This document shows positions 38,856 to 45,716 of a DNA stretch of 64,000 nt, piece after piece; the stretch's first letter is position 1; each line of letters opens with the position of its first letter. Source of the stretch: Zonotrichia leucophrys gambelii (Eukaryota > Chordata > Aves > Passeriformes > Passerellidae); NCBI RefSeq assembly GCF_028769735.1, contig NC_088171.1, positions 142,621,917-142,685,916 of the forward strand, in the 5' to 3' direction. The position numbers were made by a program, and so were the translations under genes. The notes below the pieces were generated by a model. The model did not search any database. It had not been told where the DNA came from and was given only the letters and a program-made list of their open reading frames with translations.

Positions 38856-39530
38856 TGTTATGAACAAAAATTCAGTTAATATTTTTTTTGAGAGAGAGTT
38901 GCAGGGACGCCTCCGGGTCGGTCTCTGCCAGGATTCTTAGTGCTTTGTTATTGTAATACCGGGTCGTTAAGGCTTATCTCTTCTTTTGTATTAGTAAAAG
39001 GCCTGGCTGGTGCGGTGGACCCTTCCCCGAGGCTGTGCTCTCTTACAACATAGGGAAGACACCTGAGAGGGTGGGGGGGGTTATGCAAAGTGACTCCAAA
39101 GTCCAGAATGCTTTGTGGGACCCCGACTCGAGATGCAACGAGAAAACCCCAAAAACAACGAGCCAAATAAAAGTTGAGAGATTAAAGTGATGTCTGGACG
39201 TGAGGAGCCGAGTGCTGAGCCTGCAGAGATGCTGAACACCTTCGGAGCCCCTCTCGCCCTGAGCAGAGAGTCGTCCGGACGCCAGGACCAGGGTAACCAG
39301 CGAGGCTCAGAGGCAACATCTGACGGGGACCTCACGCCCTAAAGCTCCCACGAGGACTGGATCCCCCGGCTCTGCCCCTAGTGGACGGAGCTGCGCTTAT
39401 CCTCCTCCTCTGAGTCGCCCTGGGAGACGCGACGGGGACTGCAGCCCTGCCGAGCCGCCCAATCCTGAGCTGATCACTTTTAATAAAGGCATTATAAAGG
39501 AGAAGAAGTCTCCTGGCCCTGTTTATTTCA
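38856..39530 (+). repeat. 5' LTR of the provirus (675 bp)
   Basis: It starts TGTTATGAAC and ends GTTTATTTCA, so it has the canonical TG...CA ends. It is almost identical to 45036-45711. It contains a G8 run near 39073-39080 and AATAAA polyadenylation signals at 39166-39171 and 39482-39487, the latter 43 bases before the LTR end. I could not place a clear TATA box. The frames of 72-84 codons read on its minus strand recur in the 3' LTR and are not genes. Confidence 0.97.
39482..39487 (+). promoter_or_regulatory. LTR polyadenylation signal AATAAA
   Basis: AATAAA lies 43 bases upstream of the LTR end, preserved in both LTRs (45663-45668 in the 3' LTR, where it would act). A second AATAAA at 39166-39171 is also conserved, so which is used cannot be decided from sequence alone. 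Confidence 0.6.
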
Positions 39531-39532
39531 GC

Positions 39533-39550
39533 TGGGGGCTCGTCCGGGAT
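39533..39550 (+). promoter_or_regulatory. Primer-binding site, proline-tRNA type
   Basis: The 18 bases TGGGGGCTCGTCCGGGAT, two bases after the 5' LTR, are identical to the primer site used by classical gammaretroviruses, which pairs with the 3' end of tRNA-Pro. It is fully intact, so priming of minus-strand DNA synthesis could occur if reverse transcriptase were supplied in trans. Confidence 0.95.
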
Positions 39551-40449
39551 AGCCACGCCGCAAGAAGACTCAAGACTGGCCATCTTGGACTTCAGGACAG
39601 CTGGCTACCAGGACCAGAGGGATCAGCTCAGGAGCAGCGACGCAGAGGAGCACCGGAACACCGGATTGGTGAGAAAGCCGGTGGCGGGAGCGGGAGACGT
39701 GCGCATGTGTGTGTGAATGAGACGAAGGCCGGCAGCCGGACCTTCGAAGCGAGAGCGGACCTCTCAGTACCGCGGTTCCGGACTCCTGCGAAGGATCCGG
39801 CCGGGAACAGGGGGCGGAGCTTGGAATTAGCGTGAGTGAGTCGTCTCCCAAGGGGGAAAAAAGGGCCCCCCCCCTCCGGGCGTGCGGAGGGAATATTTGT
39901 ATGAGTGGCACGCACCCAAAATAGGGCCTGACAGAGGGAAGTCGGGCAGATTTGTCAGTCCCGAGAAGGATTCGGGTAGCAGTTGTAAGTCTCGAGAAGG
40001 ATTCGCGTAAGATTTTATCAGTCCCGAGAAGGATTCGGGTAGCTCATAAGCCCTGCAGGCAAAAGTAAGTCCTGGCACAGGAACCAGGCAAAAACCCCAG
40101 CGAAGGAGGCTGTGGTTTGCTTTTAAGTCCTGATACGGTGAAGCCTAAAAATTGGCGGGTTAGGCAAACTAAAAATCAGGCAGTTGTTTTTCCTGACTGA
40201 GGGAGTCAGGCACGACCCGGATTCTTAGGCCGAGGTTTCGTGTGTTCAAGTCCCGATAGATGTAAGACCTGACGTGGGGAAAGTTAGGCAATCAAGAGAT
40301 CGGGCAGTTGTTTCAGTATAAAGTCCTGAGCATCAGGCAGAAATTTGAAGTTTCAGTGGAGGAGGCTGAAGCTCCTCAAAGAAGGTTCTTTTTGAAATTA
40401 CCGGTCAGTAAAGGCACCTTTGGGATTTTTTACTGTTGAGACCTGTAAA
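39551..40449 (+). other. Provirus leader (5' untranslated region, probable packaging region)
   Basis: About 0.9 kb between primer site and gag ATG. Several splice-donor-like sites are present, for example G|GTGAGA at 39668/39669 and AAA|GTAAGT at 40064/40065, which could produce an env message. The middle contains three hairpin repeats (39957-40043) and further AGTCCYGA phrases near 40068, 40126, 40249 and 40322, suggesting that much of the leader grew by duplication of one module. Gammaretroviral leaders hold the RNA dimerisation and packaging signal; that role is inferred here from position only. Confidence 0.75.
39957..40043 (+). repeat. Triplicated hairpin module in the leader
   Basis: Copies lie at 39957-39980, 39988-40010 and 40020-40043. 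The first and third contain CCCGA-GAAGGAT-TCGGG, a perfect 5-bp stem with a 7-nt GAAGGAT loop. The second keeps the loop but has a weakened stem (CTCGA/TCGCG). Conservation of the loop in all three copies fits a recognition role such as RNA packaging or dimerisation, but recent duplication alone would also explain it. Confidence 0.85.
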
Positions 40450-41472
40450 ATGGGAGGGTGTAATAGTAGAAAGACCGGTAAGAGACTGAGGTATATACAT
40501 CCCAATAGTCCCTTAGGAGAACTGTTAGTAAAATGGGATTCTATAGAGGCCACGGAGGGATTAGATAAAGCTAAAATGATCCATTATTGTATGGAAGTGT
40601 GGCCAGAATTAGAGATACAAGGAGGATGGCCTTGGTGTGGGACAAAGGATAAGTGGATGTGCCAGCTATTAAATAATTATCTGACAGCTCGAGGGGATAC
40701 TGATCCTGAGCAATTATTGTATGTAGCTTGCTGGTTAAAGAGCGCTGTTGGGGATGAAGGGGTGCGAATTTGTAAGGTACAGAGGAAGAAAGAGGGGAAT
40801 GAAGGAGGGGATGATAGGAAAAGATGGGATCCCCTGGATTATCTGCCTCCTTCTGCCCCTCCACCTTATAATCCTCTTCTTCAAGCACCTCAAATGGCAG
40901 GTCCGGTTCTTCCCCCGGCTGCCATCTCACTACCACCTGTTCAAACTCCTCCTTCTACCTCTTCAGCTTCCGCTATGATAAACCCAGTATCCCCTCCAGT
41001 TCCTTCTGCACCACCACAAGTGCCTACTCCACCTGCTGCATTCTCCACCCCTTCTCCAGCTCCACTTAATATTCACTCAGGCTCTTCTCCCCCTCCAATT
41101 GCTGTCCCTTTACCTCCTCCTAGTTGGGGCACAAATGTCTCCTCGCCTGCTAAACAGCTATCAGCAAATACACCTGCTGATGGGCAGAAAGTTCAGGGTA
41201 ACCCAGATATCCCTCAAAGTAGTTTGGCATCTGAAGATGGGCCGTACTGTGGTACCAGATCCAAGACCTCCAAGGCAGAGAGACTCTTTCCCCTCAGAGA
41301 GGTTCCTATGGGAGGAGTAATGGGAGGTGTTGGCTTTGTGAATGCTCCCCTAACTGCTTCTGAGGTGAGAGGATTCAAGAAAGAATTGGGGCATTTAGTT
41401 GAGGACCCAGTGGGCATAGCTAACCAAGTGGATCAATTTCTAGGTCCAAATATCTACACTTGGGGGAGATGA
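40450..41472 (+). CDS. gag: Gag polyprotein, N-terminal part (matrix, late domains, start of capsid)
   Basis: The structural precursor of the virus core, acting at the plasma membrane and in the particle. I start at the ATG at 40450 because it gives Met-Gly-Gly-Cys, a good N-myristoylation signal; the open frame extends 10 codons upstream without an ATG. Residues 1-110 resemble a gammaretroviral matrix: a Ser-Pro-Leu-Gly stretch at 20-23 and a Trp-Pro...Gly-Trp-Pro...Gly-Thr pattern at 51-65. Residues 134-140 read PSAPPPY, merging the Tsg101-binding PSAP and Nedd4-binding PPPY late motifs. A long Pro/Ser-rich linker follows (about 134-270), then a capsid start with PLREVP. The frame ends at TGA 41470-41472 inside capsid, just after a run of G, and the capsid continues in another frame, so this is a truncated Gag of 340 residues. 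Confidence 0.92.
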   Translation: MGGCNSRKTGKRLRYIHPNSPLGELLVKWDSIEATEGLDKAKMIHYCMEVWPELEIQGGWPWCGTKDKWMCQLLNNYLTARGDTDPEQLLYVACWLKSAVGDEGVRICKVQRKKEGNEGGDDRKRWDPLDYLPPSAPPPYNPLLQAPQMAGPVLPPAAISLPPVQTPPSTSSASAMINPVSPPVPSAPPQVPTPPAAFSTPSPAPLNIHSGSSPPPIAVPLPPPSWGTNVSSPAKQLSANTPADGQKVQGNPDIPQSSLASEDGPYCGTRSKTSKAERLFPLREVPMGGVMGGVGFVNAPLTASEVRGFKKELGHLVEDPVGIANQVDQFLGPNIYTWGR

Positions 41473-42227
41473 ATTCCATCCTGAGTATATTATTTTCTCC
41501 AGAAGAGGTTCAGATGATTAGGGAGGCTAGCATAAGAATTTGGGAGAAGGATAACCGTCCAGGACCCCAGGTGCCATCAGGCGAACAGAAATTGCCACTA
41601 ACAGATCCCAGCTGGAACCCTAACCAGGAGGAGGGGAGGAAGGCCATGATGGAATACAGGTCTTTGATAATAAGGGGGATCAAAGAGTCAGTTCCCAAAG
41701 GAACTAACACCCAATTGGCATTTGAGGGCACGCAGGAGAAAGATGAAGCTCCTGCTGCCTGGCTTAATCGCCTAAGGCGGAACTTCCAGTTGTACTCTAG
41801 AATAGACCCAGACACCCCAGAAGGTCAAATGCTACTAAAAGTCCAATTTGTTACCAAATCTTGGCCTGATATAAGGAGAAAACTGGAAAAGATGGAAGAT
41901 TGGCAAGAGAAGGACATTAATGAGTTATTAAGAGAGGCATTGAAGGTGTATTTAAGGAGGGAGGAAGAAAAGGCAAAGGCCAAGGTTAAGATCATGGTTG
42001 CTGTAGCTAGAGAAAGTGCAGGGTGGGCAGGACCACCACCAGGAGGAGGCAAGGATAGGCCTCTTGTACTGTCAGGTGCAACGGTGATGGAGACACCTCA
42101 AGGCCCTTTGAGAGGACGACATTGCTATTACTGTGGAGAGCCAGGACACACCAGAAGGTTTTGTAAGAAGCTCAGTCTCGATGTGGCAATAGCCAGGGAA
42201 CAAGATGATGTCTGGAAAGATCCTTAG
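41463..42227 (+). pseudogene. gag: Gag, C-terminal part (capsid and nucleocapsid), frame-broken
   Basis: The continuation of Gag in a different frame from its N-terminal part; the break lies in the G run at 41462-41466. Numbering from 41460, residues 93-150 hold the capsid major-homology-type region (EKDEAPAAWLNRLRR at 93-107, and a Trp-Pro-Asp-Ile...Lys-Leu-Glu segment near 135-147). Residues 165-177 are strongly charged. A single zinc knuckle of form C-X2-C-X4-H-X4-C uses Cys222, Cys225, His230 and Cys235; one knuckle is usual for gammaretroviral nucleocapsid, which binds genomic RNA. It ends at TAG 42225-42227. There is no believable start codon of its own near the left end, although an in-frame ATG exists at 41469. 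The break could be a real mutation or a homopolymer sequencing error. Confidence 0.9.
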
Positions 42228-42236
42228 AGGTGATGA

Positions 42237-42626
42237 GTAGAGGGTCAGGGGCTTTATACTTTAGGGGACCCAATGCAACATCTAGAAGAGCCCTTGGTAA
42301 ACTTTGAAGTGGGACCCTTAAATGAGGAATTTGAATTCTTGGTTGATACAGGAGCAGATAAGTCCTGTCTCAACAAAGTAACATCTGAAGTTAGAAAAAA
42401 ACAGCTAGGTAGAAAGGATATCCAATACCACCGAAACTGGCCAGTAAAAACTAAACTTGTAATAAGTGGTGTGAAAGTAAAAGGTACCTTATTGTTGTCT
42501 TGTTGTGAGTGTGAGAGTGAGTCAGAAGAAAAGTCAGCCTCAACTTCCCGGGCAGGTGGGAAGGGGGCAGTGGAAGTGTGTGTGACCTGCAAACCAGAAC
42601 TCCCCAGATGTGTGAGTGAGCCGTAG
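42237..42626 (+). pseudogene. pro: Retroviral aspartic protease remnant, truncated
   Basis: This is in the same frame as the capsid-nucleocapsid part, the arrangement seen when protease is made by readthrough of the gag stop. Here the TAG at 42225 is followed by two more in-frame TGA codons (42231-42236), so simple readthrough would not reach it. Counting from the ATG at 42273, residues 23-28 read LVDTGA, the catalytic Asp-Thr-Gly-Ala loop of retropepsins, and an Ile-Ser-Gly-Val segment lies at 64-67. After about residue 70 the resemblance ends: the C-terminal part of the fold is missing and the frame runs into unrelated Ser/Glu- and Gly-rich sequence. It cannot be an active enzyme as it stands. 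No reverse transcriptase follows. Confidence 0.85.
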
Positions 42627-43317
42627 CTGTAAGAGCGTGAGTGACACGCAGGCAGCCTCACAGGTGAATGTGCACCAGAGGCAACCAGAGTCTGGGCCCT
42701 TCCAAGAGACCCAGAGATACTGAGACCTGTGGGCCAACCCCAAGGTGAAAGGGGGGGGCTATAGGGACCCGTGATTTTCTAGCAATAAGTTTGTGTCTTA
42801 AAGGTGTGGAGGAATGTGTGAAAGTGAATGAGAAATGAGAGAGTGAATATAGATGAGTTAGAATAGAAGTAATGTAGATTGTGCATTACAAGTTTTACCA
42901 CATCTCCTTAGAGGGAAGTGTATTGTGTAAAAGAATGGTGTAAGGAAAAATTTAGGTGTAACGGGTTGAAAGAAATATTTAAGCTGTAAGTGAAAGTAAG
43001 AAACAGAAGCAAGAGATAAATAAGATCTTGAAAATAGAACAGAAAACCACGGAATTAAATACACAGAAAAAATAGGAGAATAAAAGTACTTTGAGAGTTA
43101 AGCTAGCTGAGAAATACAACTCCTTGCAAAATACAGAGTATGTAGAAGTTGATGAGACAAACATACAAGCTATGGAAAAAGAGAAATTACTGATAACATT
43201 AAACAGAGAAGCTGAGTTTTGATAAAATCATTAACAGTAGACCATTAATGCCTGTGTTTGAAAGCCCGTTTCAGGTGTTCTTCATTACTAAGACGGTTGG
43301 ACTCACATCACTCTCAC
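42627..43317 (+). other. Non-coding A-rich segment in place of pol
   Basis: About 0.7 kb where reverse transcriptase would normally sit. All frames are densely stopped, and I found no YxDD-type, RNase H or integrase zinc-binding pattern in any frame. The plus strand becomes A-rich after about 42780, as retroviral genomes often are. Its left part (42490-42660) is rich in GTGAG phrases. The origin is unknown: it may be strongly degraded pol, rearranged viral sequence or acquired DNA. Confidence 0.7.
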
Positions 43318-43595
43318 CCCTGGTATTGGACCAGGATTCAACACCAAGTTTTACCCTCTGGCATTCTGGTACTGGACCGGACGCCACCCCTGTCTCCGTC
43401 TGGCATTGGGCCAGACTCTCAGTTTCTACGTCTGGCATTGGGCCAGACTCCCAGTTTCTCCTTGTGGCATTGGACCGGACTACACCCCTGTCTACTTCTG
43501 GCATTGGGCCAGACTCCCAGTTTTCCCCTCTGGCATTGGGCCAGAGTCCACACCACTCACCTCCAGGCACTGGACAAGGATTCATCCACATCACA
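43318..43595 (+). repeat. Eight-unit minisatellite inside the provirus
   Basis: Imperfect tandem units, mostly 32-34 bp, begin with TGGCATTGG-like phrases at about 43321, 43359, 43401, 43433, 43465, 43499, 43531 and 43565. The consensus core is close to TCTGGCATTGGGCCAGACTC, followed by a CCAGTTT or ACACCCCTGT variant. Because the spacing is not a multiple of three and the unit has no stop codons, all three forward frames are open across much of it, giving overlapping frames of about 96-122 codons. I do not regard these as genes. TTGGGCCAGA-type phrases recur like an alternating two-variant array. Confidence 0.9.
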
Positions 43596-43983
43596 AGTTA
43601 ATTCACCTGAGTATACTGAGATTTAAAGTTGACTCTCAGAAGGAAGAGTCAAAAAGACTGAACTGTATGGGAAAAAAATTGGTATCAGAGTTCTAATATT
43701 GCTTAAAATGTTTCAAAACTGTTTTGTGTAAATGATGTTGGTAAAAAGTTTAAGGCTGTAAATAAGTAATTCTAGTTTAAGTTCCCCAATATATATATTT
43801 CCAAAGACTCCAGGTGAATCCTCTAGGGAACACTCCCCTGGGGGGGGAAACTAAAATTTGTAGGGAACAGACCAAGAGAGGCTTAACCAGAGAAGCGGGT
43901 AGAAGGGACTCTAAAGAGCTTGGAAGCTTCTCCTCAGAAAAAAATTCCCCAAGAGGCAAGGCCGGGTGGGCAGGCTGTGCAAG
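43596..43983 (+). other. Pre-env segment with candidate splice acceptor
   Basis: Short, mostly stopped sequence between the minisatellite and the env ATG. A pyrimidine-rich stretch ending in CTTCTCCTCAG at 43927-43937 is a reasonable splice acceptor 46 bases before the env start codon, as expected for a subgenomic env message. Confidence 0.55.
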
Positions 43984-45000
43984 ATGACCCATACCGGACT
44001 CTTGGGAAGGGTAGTACTGATAGCTCTGATTGCTGGTGGTGCTCTGGGAAGCCCAGCTGAGCCGTGCAGAGAGTGCTACCAACCCCTCTATGAGGAGGAA
44101 GAGAGCTCCTTGTCGAGAGTCCACATCAGTTCTAACCCTGATTGTGTTAACCTCTCCCAATTGGTCCTTTATGAGAAAAATAAGAGAGTGTATTGGATAG
44201 CCCAGAATACTGCCACTTTTAGGCAGCCACTCCTAGGAGAGTGCCCTATAGAGGAAGCCTGGTTTTGCTTTGAATGTGATGCTGCTGAAACAAGCTCAGC
44301 AGATCTAGTAAAAAGCAAAGAAATGGTGAAAATGGTAAGAAAAACTGTTTGTTACAAGTATTTATATGAGTGTACTGGAAAAGAGATAAACCCCTTTTGG
44401 AACACATTTCAGGGGAACTCTAAACCCCTAAGTTTGATCTCATCTGGCAACTGCATTGCTAGGGTGATAAAACCAATTTTCTTATTACCCAAAGAAACTG
44501 GATCAAGTTTGGGAGTTCCTATATATAATGATTTGGGAGAAATTAAACAAAACCGGGAAAGTGAAATAGAAATTGGGAAAATCCAAAATTGTAAAAGCCA
44601 AGTTTAGATCCCAAAATCTGTGTTAAACAAAGTCATCCGGCTACAGGCAGTGTTAAAAATAAAGAATTCAATTATTAGGGACATTTCAAATGAAATAAAA
44701 GGATTAGCATGTGTAAATAATCAAGATCAAACTCCTACACTTGATCCCAGTGGGTGGGAGAATTTAGAGATTTTCAGAAAATATGTATGGGAAAAAGTGG
44801 TTTTTCTCGCTGTGTGTGTACTTAGAAGATTGCTCTTTTTACTATGCTTATTTGTCTGTTTTAGTAAAACAGTATTGGCTGTACAAACCAATCTGGAAAA
44901 ACCAAGAAAAGTAACAAAGTTAAGTAAGCATGACTACCAAAGTGCACAAGAGATTTATAATAGATTCAAAACAAAAAATTGTGAGTTGATGCGAGCTTAA
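43984..45000 (+). pseudogene. env: Env-like glycoprotein, short and broken by one stop
   Basis: Position (last gene before the polypurine tract) and features point to a retroviral envelope gene. From the ATG at 43984, residues 1-23 form a signal peptide (hydrophobic core at about 9-21, small residues at the likely cleavage site), followed by a Cys-containing ectodomain with one N-glycosylation sequon (NLS at 56-58). The frame stops at TAG 44605-44607 after 207 residues. It stays open in the same frame to TAA at 44998, through a segment with a heptad-like region and, near its end, a strongly hydrophobic membrane-spanning stretch (about 44797-44883) interrupted by two Arg, then a charged tail. 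The total of about 338 codons is well short of a normal Env, and I see no clear furin site, fusion peptide or CX6CC motif, so an internal deletion is likely. The family assignment is an inference. Confidence 0.65.
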
Positions 45001-45016
45001 GAATTTAAGCTCGATC

Positions 45017-45034
45017 AAAGAAAAAGAGGGGGGA
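45017..45034 (+). promoter_or_regulatory. Polypurine tract
   Basis: An unbroken purine run, AAAGAAAAAGAGGGGGGA, directly before the 3' LTR (one C intervenes). It is the plus-strand primer for reverse transcription and is fully preserved, as expected for an element recently copied. Confidence 0.95.
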
Positions 45035-45035
45035 C

Positions 45036-45711
45036 TGTTATGAACAAAAATTCAGTTAATATTTTTTTTGAGAAAGAGTTGCAGGGACGCAGTCCGGTCG
45101 GTCTCTGCCAGGATTCTTAGTGCTTAGTTATTGTAATACCGGGTCGTTAAGGCTTATCTCTTCTTTTGTATTAGTAAAAGGCCTGGCTGGGTGCGGTGGA
45201 CCCTTCCCCGAGGCTGTGCTCTCTTACAACATAGGGAAGACACCTGAGAGGGTGGGGGGGGTTATGCAAAGTGACTCCAAAGTCCAGAATGCTTTGTGGG
45301 ACCCCGACTCGAGATGCAACGAGAAAACCCCAAAAACAACGAGCCAAATAAAAGTTGAGAGATTAAAGTGATGTCTGGACGTGAGGAGCCGAGTGCTGAG
45401 CCTGCAGAGATGCTGAACACCTTCGGAGCCCCTCTCGCCCTGAGCAGAGAGTCGTCCGGACGCCAGGACCAGGGTAACCAGCGAGGCTCAGAGGCAACAT
45501 CTGACGGGGACCTCACGCCCTAAAGCTCCCACGAGGACTGGATCCCCCGGCTCTGCCCCTAGTGGACGGAGCTGCGCTTATCCTCCTCCTCTGAGTCGCC
45601 CTGGGAGACGCGACGGGGACTGCAGCCCTGCCGAGCCGCCCAATCCTGAGCTGATCACTTTTAATAAAGGCATTATAAAGGAGAAGAAGTCTCCTGGCCC
45701 TGTTTATTTCA
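45036..45711 (+). repeat. 3' LTR of the provirus (676 bp)
   Basis: TGTTATGAAC to GTTTATTTCA. Compared with the 5' LTR: A instead of G at 45074, a rearranged AGTCCGG block at 45091-45097 (one substitution and two one-base indels in the simplest alignment), A instead of T at 45126 and one extra G at 45191. The remaining 520 or so bases are identical. The polyadenylation signal at 45663-45668 should act here. Confidence 0.97.
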
Positions 45712-45716
45712 GTACA
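45712..45716. repeat. Target-site duplication, right copy (GTACA)
   Basis: Exact match to 38851-38855 on the other side of the provirus. An intact duplication means the two LTRs belong to a single insertion and were not brought together by recombination between different copies. Confidence 0.9.

Larger units (their letters stand above)
38856..45711 (+). mobile_element. Defective gammaretrovirus-like endogenous provirus lacking pol
   Basis: A complete LTR-to-LTR provirus of about 6.9 kb on the plus strand. In order it has a 5' LTR, a proline-tRNA-type primer site, a leader with repeated hairpins, gag in two frames, a protease remnant, non-coding A-rich sequence and a minisatellite where pol should be, an env-like frame with one stop, a polypurine tract and a 3' LTR. 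It is flanked by 5-bp GTACA repeats. LTR identity is above 98 percent by direct comparison, with three clear substitutions and a few one-base indels confined to the first 160 bp, so insertion was recent. The internal region of about 5.5 kb is short for a gammaretrovirus because reverse transcriptase, RNase H and integrase are missing. It cannot replicate by itself. The gag order and MA/CA features are gammaretrovirus-like. Confidence 0.95.

Noticed and set aside
39081..39911. Arg/Pro/Ser-rich minus-strand frames in the 5' LTR and leader
   Set aside because: The LTR frames recur unchanged in the 3' LTR because the LTRs are duplicated. They are antisense to GC-rich LTR and leader sequence and show no homology I recognise.
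41455..41472. Programmed ribosomal frameshift between the two Gag frames
   Set aside because: The bases do not fit the X-XXY-YYZ slippery pattern and the site lies in capsid. A single-base change in the G run is simpler.
43248..43696. Three overlapping plus-strand frames of about 96-122 codons
   Set aside because: They are translations of the stop-free minisatellite in all three frames. There is no start context, and repeat units shift frame from one to the next, so a protein is not supported.
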